Positions 20,623 through 30,707 of a stretch of 64,000 nucleotides of DNA are shown in pieces. Location of the stretch: the NCBI RefSeq assembly GCF_900109995.1, contig NZ_FOCB01000004.1, positions 186,001 through 250,000 on the forward strand. Direction: 5' to 3'. The position numbers were made by a program, and so were the translations under genes. The first letter of the stretch is position 1, and each line of letters begins with the position of its first letter. Origin of the DNA: Pseudomonas sp. ok272 (GTDB lineage Bacteria; Pseudomonadota; Gammaproteobacteria; Pseudomonadales; Pseudomonadaceae). The notes beneath the pieces were generated by a model. That model was not told the DNA's origin. It saw only the letters and a list, made by a program, of their open reading frames with translations, and did not search any database.

Positions 20623-22395
20623 TTAATAAGTCCGAATCTTAGGTTCAAAAGTCGGAACAGTCTTCGGCGAGAAGTTCACGGCACGCTTGGTGACGCGCTT
20701 GTCACCCGGGAAGTACAGGGTGTGGCACAGCCAGTTTTCGTCGTCACGATCTTCGAAGTCTTCACGGGCGTGAGCGCCGCGGGACTCTTTACGCACTTCA
20801 GCCGCGATGGCGGTGGCTTCGGCCACTTCCAGCAGGTTCTGCAGTTCCAGTGCTTCGATACGCGCGGTGTTGAACGCCTGCGACTTATCGTTGATCTTGA
20901 CGTTGGCGATACGTACGCGCAGGTCTGCCAACTGGGCAATACCCTTCTGCATGTATTCACCAGTACGGAACACACCGAAGTAGTTCTGCATGCAGTTTTG
21001 CAGCTCGCGACGCAGGGTTGCCACGTCTTCGCCGTCGGTACGCTCGTTCAGGGCGGACAAACGCGACAGCGCTGCCGTGATGTCGGCATCAGTTGCGTCG
21101 TCGTACTCGATACCGTCAGTCAGCGCTTTTTCCAGGTGCAGGCCAGCAGCACGACCGAATACCACCAGGTCGAGCAACGAGTTACCGCCCAGGCGGTTGG
21201 CACCGTGAACCGATACGCACGCCACTTCACCCACGGCAAACAGACCTGGGATGATCGCGTCTACGCCATCGGCACCCTGAGTGATCGCCTGGCCATGAAT
21301 GTTGGTGGCAACGCCGCCCATCATATAGTGGCAGGTTGGAACAACCGGGACTGGAGCAACAACCGGGTCAACGTGTGCAAACGTCTTCGACAGCTCGCAG
21401 ATGCCTGGCAGGCGGCTGTGCAGCACTTCCTCACCCAGGTGGTCGAGCTTGAGCATTACGTGGTCGCCGTTCGGACCGCAACCGTTGCCAGCGATGATTT
21501 CTTTAACCATCGAACGGGCAACCACGTCACGACCGGCAAGGTCCTTGGCGTTCGGAGCATAACGCTCCATGAAACGCTCGCCGTGCTTGTTGATCAGGTA
21601 GCCGCCTTCACCACGGCAACCCTCGGTCACCAGGACGCCGGCGCCGGCGATGCCGGTTGGGTGGAACTGCCACATTTCGATGTCTTGCACCGGAACGCCA
21701 GCACGCAGGGCCATGCCAACGCCGTCACCGGTGTTGATCAGGGCATTGGTGGTGGACGCATAGATACGACCAGCACCGCCGGTTGCCAGCACGGTGGCCT
21801 TGGCACGGATGTAGCTGGTTTCGCCGGTTTCGATGCAGATCGCGATCACACCGACAAACTCGCCTTCGCCGTTCTTCACCAGATCGACTGCGTAGTACTC
21901 GTTCAGGAACACGGTACCGGCTTTCAGGTTGCCCTGATAAAGGGTGTGCAGCAGGGCGTGACCGGTACGGTCGGAAGCGGCGCAGGTACGCGCGGCCTGG
22001 CCGCCTTTACCGTAGTCCTTGGACTGGCCGCCGAACGGACGCTGATAGATACGACCTTGCTCGGTACGCGAGAACGGCATGCCCATGTGGTCCAGCTCGT
22101 AAACGGCAGCCGGGCCTTCCTGACACATGTATTCGATAGCGTCCTGGTCACCGATATAGTCGGAACCCTTGACGGTATCGTACATGTGCCAGCGCCAATC
22201 ATCGTTCGGATCAGCAGACGCGATGGCGCAGGTGATGCCGCCTTGAGCGGATACCGTGTGCGAGCGGGTCGGGAAAACCTTGGTGATCACGGCAGTCTTG
22301 TGACCGCCCTGCGCCAGCTGCAGCGCAGCGCGCATGCCGGCGCCGCCGCCACCAATGATGATGGCGTCGAAAGAAATCGTTGGAATGTTAGCCAT
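20623..22395 (-). CDS. sdhA: Succinate dehydrogenase flavoprotein subunit
   Basis: This subunit oxidises succinate to fumarate with covalent FAD. The 590-residue protein has the FAD fold [14 protein letters not shown], the flavinylated His in [10 protein letters not shown], and the substrate-site Arg region [18 protein letters not shown]. The length is normal. It starts 3 bases after the sdhD stop, so translation is likely coupled. Confidence 0.98.
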   Translation of the reverse strand: MANIPTISFDAIIIGGGGAGMRAALQLAQGGHKTAVITKVFPTRSHTVSAQGGITCAIASADPNDDWRWHMYDTVKGSDYIGDQDAIEYMCQEGPAAVYELDHMGMPFSRTEQGRIYQRPFGGQSKDYGKGGQAARTCAASDRTGHALLHTLYQGNLKAGTVFLNEYYAVDLVKNGEGEFVGVIAICIETGETSYIRAKATVLATGGAGRIYASTTNALINTGDGVGMALRAGVPVQDIEMWQFHPTGIAGAGVLVTEGCRGEGGYLINKHGERFMERYAPNAKDLAGRDVVARSMVKEIIAGNGCGPNGDHVMLKLDHLGEEVLHSRLPGICELSKTFAHVDPVVAPVPVVPTCHYMMGGVATNIHGQAITQGADGVDAIIPGLFAVGEVACVSVHGANRLGGNSLLDLVVFGRAAGLHLEKALTDGIEYDDATDADITAALSRLSALNERTDGEDVATLRRELQNCMQNYFGVFRTGEYMQKGIAQLADLRVRIANVKINDKSQAFNTARIEALELQNLLEVAEATAIAAEVRKESRGAHAREDFEDRDDENWLCHTLYFPGDKRVTKRAVNFSPKTVPTFEPKIRTY

Positions 22396-22398
22396 GAA

Positions 22399-22767
22399 TC
22401 AGATACCCCAGAGAATCTGTACGCCCCAGACGAAGTAAGCGAACATCGCGACGCCGCATACTGCCTGGAAAAGGAAACGCACTGCAGTCGCGGACTTGCC
22501 CAGCGCCATTGGCGTCAGGTAGTCGGTCGCGATGGTCCACATGCCGACCCAGGCGTGAGCGCCCAGGGCAACGAGGGCCAGCAGACTGAAGATACGCATC
22601 CCGTTGTGGGAGAACAGTTCATGCCATTGGGCGTAGCCGAGGCCTGGGTTGGCCACGACGTATCCAATCAGGAATATGAAATAAGCCGCGAGAACGACCG
22701 CAGACACGCGCTGTGCCATCCAGTCATAGAGGCCCGAACGCGACAGGTTCGTGACGTTAGTTACCAT
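22399..22767 (-). CDS. sdhD: Succinate dehydrogenase membrane anchor SdhD
   Basis: This is a membrane anchor that shares haem b and the quinone site with SdhC. The 122-residue product has three hydrophobic helices (about 20-42, 52-75, 90-112) and the N-terminal SGLYDWMAQRVSAV segment, which matches the family. ATG 22767 has GGAG seven bases upstream and is preferred over the TTG two codons earlier. It overlaps the end of sdhC by seven bases. Confidence 0.95.
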   Translation of the reverse strand: MVTNVTNLSRSGLYDWMAQRVSAVVLAAYFIFLIGYVVANPGLGYAQWHELFSHNGMRIFSLLALVALGAHAWVGMWTIATDYLTPMALGKSATAVRFLFQAVCGVAMFAYFVWGVQILWGI

Positions 22768-23147
22768 ATCCAAACTCCTGCCAGCACGATCACCACCACG
22801 GAAACGGCGATAACGATTTTCGAGCCCAGCTTGCCGCCTTCCAGCGTCTCACCGATGCCCATGTCCATGATCAGATGGCGCACACCGGCGACCAAGTGAT
22901 ACAGCAAAGCGGACAGGATGCCCCAAATCACTAGCTTGGCTAGCGGACTGGTCAGACACGCTTTCACCTGGTCGAAACCCTCTTGCGAATCCAGCGACTT
23001 GTCCAATGCATAAAGCATGATGGCCAGGCTGACGAAGAGAATGACGCCGGAGATTCGGTGAAGAATCGACGTGTATGCAGTGACTGGGAGTTTGATGGTC
23101 CTTAGGTCTAGGTTTACAGGTCGTTGGCTTTTCACGGCTTTTTTCAC
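22761..23147 (-). CDS. sdhC: Succinate dehydrogenase cytochrome b556 subunit
   Basis: This anchor subunit binds haem b and ubiquinone. The 128-residue protein contains the family motif RPVNLDLRTIKLPVTAYTS followed by ILHRISGVILF, three helices, and the haem-ligand His region LVAGVRHLIMD. The start is a GTG at 23147; no ATG is available at the family N terminus (MKKAV), and AGGGGC lies upstream. It is first in the sdhCDAB operon and divergent from gltA across 349 bases. Confidence 0.95.
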   Translation of the reverse strand: MKKAVKSQRPVNLDLRTIKLPVTAYTSILHRISGVILFVSLAIMLYALDKSLDSQEGFDQVKACLTSPLAKLVIWGILSALLYHLVAGVRHLIMDMGIGETLEGGKLGSKIVIAVSVVVIVLAGVWIW

Positions 23148-23496
23148 ACTGAAGAGCCCCTAACAATCAGGGCAAAGTTGTTGGGGAGTGCACTGGTCAG
23201 GTAACCACCACCCAGGGATGCGACCCCCATTAAATCAGGCCCAAAAGCCCCTGGCGGTCGGAGGCCGAGTATAGACAGTTAGGCTACTAATGACAACGCA
23301 AACACCTTCCCCTAATAGCTGATTGCGCAAGCGAGATAAAAGGCGTAAATGGCAGGCAATTTCGAGGAAAAAGTCCGCTTAAAGCCTTCTGGGGCAAGAC
23401 TTTAGGCAAATTGACATTCGAATTTATCTCACTATAGTGGTGCGGGCCCTGCGTGGGGGGTCTGTCTGATGATTTCAAGCATAAATAGGAGGCCAC
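23148..23496. other. Divergent control region sdhC-gltA, 349 bases
   Basis: No gene is seen in this gap. It holds the leader of sdhC on minus and the gltA promoter on plus. The stretch from about 23290 to 23440 is much richer in A and T than its surroundings, as expected of a regulatory region. I could not place the sdh promoter with confidence. Confidence 0.7.
23411..23438 (+). promoter_or_regulatory. Sigma70 promoter of gltA
   Basis: A perfect -35 TTGACA (23411-23416) is followed by a 16-base spacer and -10 TATAGT (23433-23438), about 50 bases before the gltA ATG. Confidence 0.75.
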
Positions 23497-24786
23497 ATGG
23501 CTGACAAAAAAGCGCAGTTGATCATCGAGGGCGCAGCCCCCGTCGAGCTGCCCATTTTAACCGGCACCGTTGGTCCCGATGTTATCGACGTTCGAGGCCT
23601 GACGGCCACGGGCCGCTTCACCTTTGACCCGGGCTTCATGTCGACCGCCTCTTGCGAGTCGAAGATCACCTACATCGACGGCGATAACGGCATCCTGCTG
23701 CATCGCGGCTATCCGATCGAGCAACTGGCCGACAAGTCGGACTACCTGGAAACCTGCTACCTGCTGCTCAACGGCGAACTGCCGACGGCAGAGCAAAAGG
23801 CCCAGTTCGTCAGCACGGTCAAGAACCACACCATGGTTCACGAGCAGTTGAAGACCTTCTTCAACGGCTTCCGTCGCGACGCCCACCCAATGGCCGTCAT
23901 GTGCGGTGTAGTCGGCGCCCTTTCGGCCTTCTACCACGACTCCCTGGACATCAATAACCCGCAGCATCGCGAAATCTCCGCGATCCGCCTGGTTGCCAAG
24001 ATGCCGACCCTGGCAGCGATGGTTTACAAGTACTCCATGGGGCAACCCATGATGTACCCGCGCAACGACCTGTCGTACGCGGAAAACTTCCTGCACATGA
24101 TGTTCAACACCCCGTGCGAGATCAAACCGATCAGCCCGGTACTCGCCAAGGCCATGGACAAGATCTTCATCCTCCATGCCGACCACGAGCAGAACGCTTC
24201 GACCTCCACCGTGCGCCTGGCGGGCTCTTCGGGTGCCAACCCGTTCGCCTGTATCGCTGCGGGCATCGCTGCACTGTGGGGCCCTGCCCACGGCGGCGCC
24301 AACGAAGCCGTATTGACCATGCTCGACGAAATTGGCGATGTCTCGAACATCGACACCTTCATCGCCAAGGCCAAGGACAAGAACGATCCGTTCAAACTGA
24401 TGGGCTTCGGTCACCGCGTGTACAAAAACCGTGACCCACGCGCCACCGTGATGAAGCAGACCTGCGACGAAGTGCTCAAGGAACTGGGCATCAAGCACGA
24501 CAAGCAACTCGAACTGGCCATGCGCCTGGAAGAGATCGCGCTGACCGACCCGTACTTCATCGAACGCTCGCTGTACCCGAACGTCGACTTCTACTCGGGG
24601 ATCATCCTCAAGGCGATCGGCATTCCAACCAGCATGTTCACCGTGATCTTCGCCCTGGCGCGGACCGTGGGCTGGATCTCCCACTGGAAAGAAATGCTTT
24701 CCAGCCCGTACAAGATTGGCCGTCCGCGCCAGCTGTACACCGGCTACGAGTCGCGTGACATCACCCGACTTGAAGACCGCAAGTAA
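23497..24786 (+). CDS. gltA: Citrate synthase (type II, hexameric)
   Basis: The enzyme condenses acetyl-CoA and oxaloacetate, the entry step of the TCA cycle. At 429 residues it has the length of the NADH-sensitive Gram-negative form, with the extra N-terminal beta domain (residues 1-60). Active-site segments include [22 protein letters not shown] and [19 protein letters not shown] lies seven bases before the ATG. It is divergent from sdhCDAB-sucAB-lpd-sucCD, placing most of the TCA cycle in one locus. Confidence 0.98.
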   Translation: MADKKAQLIIEGAAPVELPILTGTVGPDVIDVRGLTATGRFTFDPGFMSTASCESKITYIDGDNGILLHRGYPIEQLADKSDYLETCYLLLNGELPTAEQKAQFVSTVKNHTMVHEQLKTFFNGFRRDAHPMAVMCGVVGALSAFYHDSLDINNPQHREISAIRLVAKMPTLAAMVYKYSMGQPMMYPRNDLSYAENFLHMMFNTPCEIKPISPVLAKAMDKIFILHADHEQNASTSTVRLAGSSGANPFACIAAGIAALWGPAHGGANEAVLTMLDEIGDVSNIDTFIAKAKDKNDPFKLMGFGHRVYKNRDPRATVMKQTCDEVLKELGIKHDKQLELAMRLEEIALTDPYFIERSLYPNVDFYSGIILKAIGIPTSMFTVIFALARTVGWISHWKEMLSSPYKIGRPRQLYTGYESRDITRLEDRK

Positions 24787-24820
24787 GACCTGTCTTGCGA
24801 TAACGTTTTAAGTTGGACCG

Positions 24821-24853
24821 AAAACGGCCTCTATCTATATAGAGGCCGTTTTT
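24821..24853 (+). terminator. Terminator of gltA
   Basis: The stem AACGGCCTCTAT / ATAGAGGCCGTT with a short loop is followed by five T, 35 bases after the gltA stop. Confidence 0.9.
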
Positions 24854-24893
24854 GTTTGTGTGCCCTCTCAAGTATTGCGGCGCCAGCACTATC

Positions 24894-24964
24894 GCCTTCG
24901 CGAGCAGGCTCGCTCCCACAAACGACGTGCATCGATCTGTGGGAGCGAGCCTGCTCGCGAAGGC
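24894..24964. repeat. REPIN, class A
   Basis: Inverted class A REPs, with outer GCCTTCGCGA on both sides, are separated by about 22 bases between gltA and actP, which converge. Confidence 0.88.
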
Positions 24965-25001
24965 ACGAACCCCGGCAACACACCTGCCCCCCCAAACAAA
25001 A

Positions 25002-25029
25002 AATGCCCCGGTCTCTCGACCGGGGCATT
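25002..25029 (-). terminator. Terminator of actP
   Basis: A perfect 12-base stem AATGCCCCGGTC and its complement with loop TCTC lies 37 bases past the actP stop. Confidence 0.87.
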
Positions 25030-25066
25030 CAGTGTCAGTGCAGCTTATCTATAAAGCGTTGGAGCC

Positions 25067-26725
25067 TTAGTGCGAAACCGCCCCACTCGCCCCAAGCCCC
25101 GTCTGCGAACGCACGAACTGCGGGAAGAACAGCGCCCGCTCCTTAACTGCCGCAGGTGACTTGTCGGTGATCGAGAAGAACCAGATACCGGCAAACGCGA
25201 TGATCATCGAGAACAGTGCCGGGTATTCGTACGGGAAGATCGCCTTCTCGTGACCCAGGATCTGTACCCAGATGGTCGGACCCAGCACCATCAGGCCCAC
25301 CGCGCTGATCAACCCCAGCCAGCCGCCAATCATGGCGCCACGGGTGGTCAGCTTCTTCCAGTACATGGAGAGCAGCAGTACCGGGAAGTTGCAGCTGGCA
25401 GCAATGGAGAACGCCAGGCCGACCATGAACGCGATGTTCTGGCTTTCGAACAGAATCCCCAGACCAATCGCCAGTACCGCCAAGGCAATGGTGGTGATCT
25501 TCGACACACGGATCTCGTCTTTTTCGTTGGCCTTGCCTTTCTTGATCACACTCGCGTACAGGTCGTGCGACACCGCCGAGGCACCCGCCAGGGTCAGGCC
25601 GGCCACCACCGCCAGGATAGTCGCGAACGCTACTGCCGAGATGAAGCCCAGGAAGATACTGCCACCCACCGCGTCAGCCAGGTGCACCGCCGCCATGTTG
25701 TTGCCGCCCAGCAGGGCGCCCGCCGCATCCTTGAAGTCCGGATTGGTGCTGACCAACAGGATCGCGCCAAAACCGATGATAAAGGTCAGGATGTAGAAGT
25801 AGCCGATGAAGCCCGTTGCGTACAGAACGCTCTTGCGTGCTTCCTTGGCGTCACTCACGGTGAAGAAGCGCATCAGGATATGCGGCAGGCCCGCTGTACC
25901 GAACATCAGTGCCAGGCCAAGGGAGAATGCCGAGATCGGATCCTTCACCAGGCCGCCGGGGCTCATGATCGCTTCACCTTTAGGGTGAACCTTGATCGCC
26001 TCGGAGAACAGCATATTGAAGTCGAAGTTGACGTGCTTCATCACCATCAGCGCCATGAACGAGGCACCGGACAGCAGCAGCACCGCCTTGATGATCTGCA
26101 CCCAGGTGGTCGCCAGCATGCCGCCGAACAACACGTACATGCACATCAGGATACCGACCAGAATCACCGCGACATGGTAGTCCAGGCCGAACAGCAGCTG
26201 GATCAGCTTGCCGGCACCGACCATTTGCGCGATCAGGTAGAACGCCACCACCACCAGCGAACCGCAGGCAGACAAGGTGCGGATCTGGGTTTGCCCGAGG
26301 CGATAGGACGCCACGTCGGCAAAGGTGTACTTGCCCAGGTTACGCAGGCGCTCGGCGATCAGGAACAGGATGATCGGCCAGCCCACCAGGAAGCCGATCG
26401 AGTAGATCAGGCCATCGTAGCCGGAGGTGAACACCAGCGCGGAGATCCCCAGGAAGGACGCTGCCGACATGTAGTCGCCGGCAATGGCCAGGCCGTTCTG
26501 GAACCCGGTGATCTTGCCGCCTGCCGCATAGTAGTCGGCAGCCGAGTTGTTACGCTTCGAGGCCCAGTAGGTGATGCACAGTGTCGCGCCGACAAAGACC
26601 ACGAACATCAGGATCGCCGCGATGTTGAGCGGTTGTTTGTGCACTTCGCCCGTCAGTGCTTCGGCTGCCCAGACAGCCGGAGCGAAGGCGGCGATGCCTA
26701 ACGCTGCTAGTAGACGCCGGATCAT
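25067..26725 (-). CDS. actP: Cation/acetate symporter ActP
   Basis: ActP belongs to the sodium:solute symporter family and imports acetate and related short carboxylates. The 552-residue protein begins with a signal-like segment ending in AVWAAEA, followed by about 13 membrane helices. The family motifs [14 protein letters not shown] and [23 protein letters not shown] are clear. Its start overlaps the stop of the DUF485 gene by four bases (ATGA), the usual arrangement. No acs gene lies beside it here, unlike in enterics. Imported acetate would feed gltA and the TCA genes next door once activated. Confidence 0.95.
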   Translation of the reverse strand: MIRRLLAALGIAAFAPAVWAAEALTGEVHKQPLNIAAILMFVVFVGATLCITYWASKRNNSAADYYAAGGKITGFQNGLAIAGDYMSAASFLGISALVFTSGYDGLIYSIGFLVGWPIILFLIAERLRNLGKYTFADVASYRLGQTQIRTLSACGSLVVVAFYLIAQMVGAGKLIQLLFGLDYHVAVILVGILMCMYVLFGGMLATTWVQIIKAVLLLSGASFMALMVMKHVNFDFNMLFSEAIKVHPKGEAIMSPGGLVKDPISAFSLGLALMFGTAGLPHILMRFFTVSDAKEARKSVLYATGFIGYFYILTFIIGFGAILLVSTNPDFKDAAGALLGGNNMAAVHLADAVGGSIFLGFISAVAFATILAVVAGLTLAGASAVSHDLYASVIKKGKANEKDEIRVSKITTIALAVLAIGLGILFESQNIAFMVGLAFSIAASCNFPVLLLSMYWKKLTTRGAMIGGWLGLISAVGLMVLGPTIWVQILGHEKAIFPYEYPALFSMIIAFAGIWFFSITDKSPAAVKERALFFPQFVRSQTGLGASGAVSH

Positions 26726-27033
26726 TGCTGAGCCTCCTTGAGAATCGCATTGTTCAGGTCGTCGAACTCGCCGTTGGCGCGTCGCACGTAGATAGCGGTC
26801 AGGACAAAGGCCGACAGAATCAGCCCGACCCCGATCGGGATGCCCCAGGTAATCGATGACTCAGGGCTGATCTTCGCCCCCAGCACATGCGGCCCGTAGG
26901 CAATCAGCAGAATGAATCCGGAATACAGCCCAAGCATGATCGCCGAGAGTATCCAGGCGAACTTTTCCCTTTTACGAACCAGCTCCTTGAAGCGCGGGCT
27001 GTTTTGAATAGAGAGGTAAATGCTGTCGTTCAT
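26722..27033 (-). CDS. DUF485 small membrane protein, ActP partner
   Basis: The 103-residue protein has two membrane helices and the DUF485 pattern: [20 protein letters not shown] in the first half and a C-terminal [11 protein letters not shown]. Such proteins are nearly always encoded directly upstream of actP (yjcH in E. coli) and are thought to support the permease. The ATG at 27033 has GAGGA upstream; codons further upstream are not protein-like. The leader is A-rich around the start (ATAAAAACAATG). Confidence 0.92.
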   Translation of the reverse strand: MNDSIYLSIQNSPRFKELVRKREKFAWILSAIMLGLYSGFILLIAYGPHVLGAKISPESSITWGIPIGVGLILSAFVLTAIYVRRANGEFDDLNNAILKEAQQ

Positions 27034-27169
27034 TGTTTTTATCCTCGCAGCACAGATTATTGTTGGAACGGTATCCACTCTGCATGCGGCTGGAGGAGAG
27101 GTTCTAGACGACCTTAGTAGTAGAACGACCTGTCCATTTCGCCAACCTTGAACCGTGCGCTGAATAAAT

Positions 27170-27259
27170 GTGGGAGCGAGCCCGCTCGTGAAGACGGCGC
27201 GTCAGTCAACATGGATGTCGATTGATCCACCGCCTTCGCGAGCAGGCTCGCTCCCACAA
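27170..27259. repeat. REPIN, class A
   Basis: The left unit has core GCGAGCCCGCTCGT and the right is a standard class A unit in inverted orientation, about 45 bases apart, upstream of the DUF485-actP pair. The left unit has drifted. Confidence 0.82.
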
Positions 27260-27308
27260 GGAACAGCAAACGCCCTAAAGGCGTACCGGCTAGACGCCTG
27301 CGCTCACA

Positions 27309-28157
27309 TCACTTGAGCCATTCAGCGACCCGCTCCGGGTGCTTGGCCACCCAATCCTTGGCGGCGGCATCAGGCTTGGCACCGTCCTGGATCGCCAGCA
27401 TCACCTCGCCGATTTCATCCTTGGAGGTCCACTGGAAGTTGTGCAAGAACTTGGCAACGTCCGGCGCCTTCTTCGCCAGGCCCAGGCTGCCGATGCTGTT
27501 GACGGTCTCGGCGGCGCCGTACACGCCTTTTGGATCGTCGAGGAAGCGCAGCTTCCACTTGGCGAACATCCAATGTGGCACCCAACCGGTTACCGCAATG
27601 GACTCCTTCTTATCTTCGGCACGGGTCAGCTCGGCAATCATCGCCGCGCCGGAACTGGCTTGCAGTTTGTAGTCCAGGCCGTAGTCCTTGATCGCCTGGT
27701 CGGTCTTGAGCATCACGCCTGAACCGGCGTCGATGCCGACGATTTTGTTCTTGAAGCTGGTGTCGCTCTTCAGGTCGGCGATGGAGATGGCCTTGACGTA
27801 CTCCGGCACGATCAAGCCGATCTTGGCGTCTTTGAAGTTGGGGCCGTAGTCGACCACCTTGTCCTTGTTCTTGGCCCAGTACTCGCCATGGGTCACCGGC
27901 AGCCAGGCCGAGAGCATGGCGTCGAGTTTGCCGGTGGCCACGCCCTGCCACATGATCCCGGTGGCCACTGCCTGCAGCTTCACGTCATAACCGAGCTTCT
28001 GCTTGATCACTTCTGCGGCCACGTGGGTCGTCGCCACGCTGTCGGACCAACCGTCGACATAGCCGATGCTCAAGGTTTTACTGTCGGCAAAGGCCGGTGT
28101 AGAGCCGATCGCCAGTACCAGGGCGGTACCGGCGCCTAAGAGTCGTCGCATCTTCAT
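27309..28157 (-). CDS. Glycine betaine-type ABC transporter substrate-binding protein (orphan)
   Basis: This is a periplasmic binding protein of the OpuAC/ProX type, 282 residues, with a signal peptide ending in AFA at about residue 24. It has the fold segments LSIGYVDGWSDSVATTHVAAEV, WQGVATGKLDAMLSAWLPVTHGEYW and GWVPHWMFAKWKLRFLDDP; the tryptophans in these segments are candidates for the aromatic cage that holds quaternary ammonium groups. No permease or ATPase gene adjoins it. Pseudomonas has orphan binding proteins of this kind (CaiX, BetX) that share the Cbc core transporter, and this is a candidate, most likely for betaine. The specificity is an inference. Confidence 0.88.
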   Translation of the reverse strand: MKMRRLLGAGTALVLAIGSTPAFADSKTLSIGYVDGWSDSVATTHVAAEVIKQKLGYDVKLQAVATGIMWQGVATGKLDAMLSAWLPVTHGEYWAKNKDKVVDYGPNFKDAKIGLIVPEYVKAISIADLKSDTSFKNKIVGIDAGSGVMLKTDQAIKDYGLDYKLQASSGAAMIAELTRAEDKKESIAVTGWVPHWMFAKWKLRFLDDPKGVYGAAETVNSIGSLGLAKKAPDVAKFLHNFQWTSKDEIGEVMLAIQDGAKPDAAAKDWVAKHPERVAEWLK

Positions 28158-28410
28158 CGTTACGTCCCCGAAAGTGCTGCGCCCGACGGATGCCGGGCGG
28201 CGTCAACGTAGTGCTATGGTGCGCTGCGCCCCCATCACGCCTCACCGCAAACTCGTTCGAACATCAGCGGAGTACTGATGAATCGATCATCAGCCCCATG
28301 GACACCACGACCTGCTCTGTCTGCGACCTCAAGGCAGCGGGAAACGACATCACCCAGCCACTTGCCAAATGCAGGTAAGATGCGCGGCTTTGCTCCCAGA
28401 CGGTCTGACC

Positions 28411-29964
28411 ATGCCCGCCACCTCACGCTCGCCTTTTTTTGCTTACCTGTTTGCCTGCCTGCTTGGCGTGTTTGCCCTATGCGGTTACTGGTACGGCCTC
28501 GGTCAACCGGTCGTGCTGCCGGAGGTCGTCAGCGCCACGCACAAATTGCAATGCGCCTCCTACACCCCGTTCGACAAGGACCAATCCCCGTTCGACCAGC
28601 CGTTCAAGCTGCGCCCCGAGCGCATGGACGCCGACCTCGCCCTGCTGGCGACGCGCTTTGAGTGCATCCGCACGTACTCGGTGACCGGCCTTGAAGCCCT
28701 GCCCGCCCTGGCGCGCAAACATGGCCTGAAGCTGATGATCGGCGCCTGGGTCAGCAGCGATCCGGTGGCCACCGCCAAGGAAGTCGAACAACTGATCGTC
28801 GAAGCCAACGCCAACCCGGACGTGGTCAGCGCGGTCATCGTCGGCAACGAAGCGCTGCTGCGCAAGGAAGTCACCAGCACCCAACTGGTCAAGCTGATCA
28901 ATCAGGTCAAGAGCCAGGTCAAGCAGCCGGTGACCTATGCCGACGTCTGGGAGTTCTGGCAAAAGCACCCGGAGATCGCGCCTGCCGTTGACTTCGTGAC
29001 CATCCACTTGCTGCCTTACTGGGGTGATTACCCTTGGGACGTCAACGTGTCCCTGTCACAACTGGCGGCGGTGCACGACTCGTTCAAAGGCATGTTCGCC
29101 CCCAAAGATATATTCATCGGCGAAACCGGCTGGCCCAGCGAAGGCCGACAACGACGAAGCGCCGTGCCGAGCCGGGTCAACGAAGCCACGTTCATTCGTG
29201 GGTTCGTGGCCATGGCCGAGCAACAAGGCTGGCATTACAACCTGATCGAAGCCTTCGACCAACCCTGGAAACGTGTCAGCGAAGGCGCTGTCGGCGGTTA
29301 CTGGGGACTGTTCGACGCCGACCGCCAGGACAAAGGCGTGCTGGCCGGCCCCGTGAGCAATGTGCCGCTCTGGCCACAATGGCTGGCCGTGGGTGGCCTG
29401 ATCTTGTTCGCCACTTTGCTGCTGGGCGGTCGCGTGCGCACGACCCGCGCCGCCCTGGTGCTGCCGCTGCTGGGCGCTGTGGCGGCGTGCTCGATCGGCA
29501 CCTTTGGCCAATTGACGCATGCAACCAGTCGCTCCGCAGATGAATGGATCTGGGCCGGTGCGCTGATCGCCCTGAACCTGCTGGTCCTGGCCCACGGCGC
29601 ACTAGCCCTGAGCGCCAGGATCGGCTGGCGTGCACGCGCCTTCGCAGCCCTGGAGCGGCGCGCCGGCTGGCTGCTGACCGCGGCAGGGTTTGCCGGTGCG
29701 GTGATGATGCTGGGGCTGGTGTTCGAACCGCGCTATCGCAGCTTCCCCAGTGCCGCGCTGCTGCTGCCGGCGTTGGTCTACCTGCTACGCCCAGTCAACG
29801 CGCCACGCCGGGAAATCGCCCTACTGACGCTGATCATCGGCGCCGGCATCGCCCCGCAGCTGTACCACGAAGGCCTGCTCAACCAGCAAGCCTGGGGCTG
29901 GGCGCTGGTCAGTGGGTTGATGGTTGCCGCGCTGTGGCGCAGCTTGCGGGTGCGTAAGGGCTGA
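28411..29964 (+). CDS. GH17 family membrane-bound beta-glucan enzyme
   Basis: The 517-residue protein has an N-terminal membrane helix (10-30), a periplasmic glycoside hydrolase family 17 domain (about 45-310) and about eight C-terminal membrane helices. The two catalytic glutamates are visible: Glu147 in VGNEALLR and Glu238 in IGETGWPSEG. Proteobacterial GH17 enzymes studied so far act on beta-1,3-glucans as transglycosylases, sometimes making branches or 1,6 links. A role in periplasmic or surface glucans fits, but the substrate is not shown here. The ATG at 28411 is chosen because it starts the anchor helix. It is often annotated as a beta-(1,6)-glucan synthase. Confidence 0.85.
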   Translation: MPATSRSPFFAYLFACLLGVFALCGYWYGLGQPVVLPEVVSATHKLQCASYTPFDKDQSPFDQPFKLRPERMDADLALLATRFECIRTYSVTGLEALPALARKHGLKLMIGAWVSSDPVATAKEVEQLIVEANANPDVVSAVIVGNEALLRKEVTSTQLVKLINQVKSQVKQPVTYADVWEFWQKHPEIAPAVDFVTIHLLPYWGDYPWDVNVSLSQLAAVHDSFKGMFAPKDIFIGETGWPSEGRQRRSAVPSRVNEATFIRGFVAMAEQQGWHYNLIEAFDQPWKRVSEGAVGGYWGLFDADRQDKGVLAGPVSNVPLWPQWLAVGGLILFATLLLGGRVRTTRAALVLPLLGAVAACSIGTFGQLTHATSRSADEWIWAGALIALNLLVLAHGALALSARIGWRARAFAALERRAGWLLTAAGFAGAVMMLGLVFEPRYRSFPSAALLLPALVYLLRPVNAPRREIALLTLIIGAGIAPQLYHEGLLNQQAWGWALVSGLMVAALWRSLRVRKG

Positions 29965-29986
29965 TCTTCAGCCCCCTGAAGGCCCC

Positions 29987-30079
29987 ATCGCGAGCAGGCT
30001 CGCTCCCACAGATTTTCGTGACACACCGGTGCGGTGTTCACTGTAGATCCGCTGTGGGAGCGAGCCTGCTCGCGAAAGC
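29987..30079. repeat. REPIN, class A
   Basis: Inverted class A REPs are separated by about 45 bases in the convergent gap between the GH17 gene and the small membrane protein gene. Confidence 0.88.
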
Positions 30080-30085
30080 AATCAA

Positions 30086-30454
30086 TCAGGCAGAACGACG
30101 CGCCCGAACCAACCGCAACCCCGCCAACACCACCGCAAACACCGCCAAGGATGCGTTGTACAACGCCAACGCCGGCAGGCCAAACGCCAACGCCAGCACT
30201 GCCAGCCACCCACCAGCGCGCCCCGGCACGACAAAGCCCAGCACCGCCGCCACCAACGCCGCCCAGCCCAGTACCTTGAAGTGAATCATCAAGCCCAGGT
30301 TCGAACGTACCTGGCATTCCCAGCGACTGGCTGCATCGACGCAAATGCCAACCCAGCGAGCATCCTCCATAAAGCCATAACGTGCGCCATAACTGGCGGC
30401 CAGCCACAGCGGCAGGATGATAAGCAGCAAAATCACGGGAAAACGGCGGGACAT
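30086..30454 (-). CDS. Small membrane protein of unknown function
   Basis: The 122-residue protein has a membrane helix at about 7-24, a short loop with two cysteines (ICVDAASRWECQ) that could form a disulfide if periplasmic, and about three further hydrophobic helices ending in a basic RLVRARRSA tail. I do not recognise a family. GGAG lies six bases before the ATG, and codon use matches its neighbours, so the gene is probably real. Confidence 0.7.
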   Translation of the reverse strand: MSRRFPVILLLIILPLWLAASYGARYGFMEDARWVGICVDAASRWECQVRSNLGLMIHFKVLGWAALVAAVLGFVVPGRAGGWLAVLALAFGLPALALYNASLAVFAVVLAGLRLVRARRSA

Positions 30455-30563
30455 GAGGGACTCCGATAGGCAAAAGCGGCGCCCAGCTTAATCCGACCGC
30501 AAGCGGACGCAAGGGCGATCAACAGATAAATACTCATCGCTGAGCGCCAACGTGTATCGTCCA

Positions 30564-30613
30564 GCTACTATTCGCTACTATTCGCTACTATTAGCCACTG
30601 TTCGCCACTACTG
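30564..30613. repeat. Five tandem copies of a 10-base repeat
   Basis: The unit GCTACTATTC occurs twice exactly, then as GCTACTATTA, GCCACTGTTC and GCCACTACTG, in the gap upstream of the secreted hydrolase gene. The period is close to one turn of DNA. Confidence 0.85.
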
Positions 30614-30707
30614 AGCCTGTTTGGTGCCGACGCATGGCACTAAGGCGCCACCCCCGTGGTCTTAGCCTGCGAACCTCATTAGGCACCATCCTCTAAGGGA
30701 TTTAGTC

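Noticed and set aside
20722..22899. Long open frame antisense to sdhA and sdhD
   Set aside because: Same cause; sdhA on the other strand is unmistakable.
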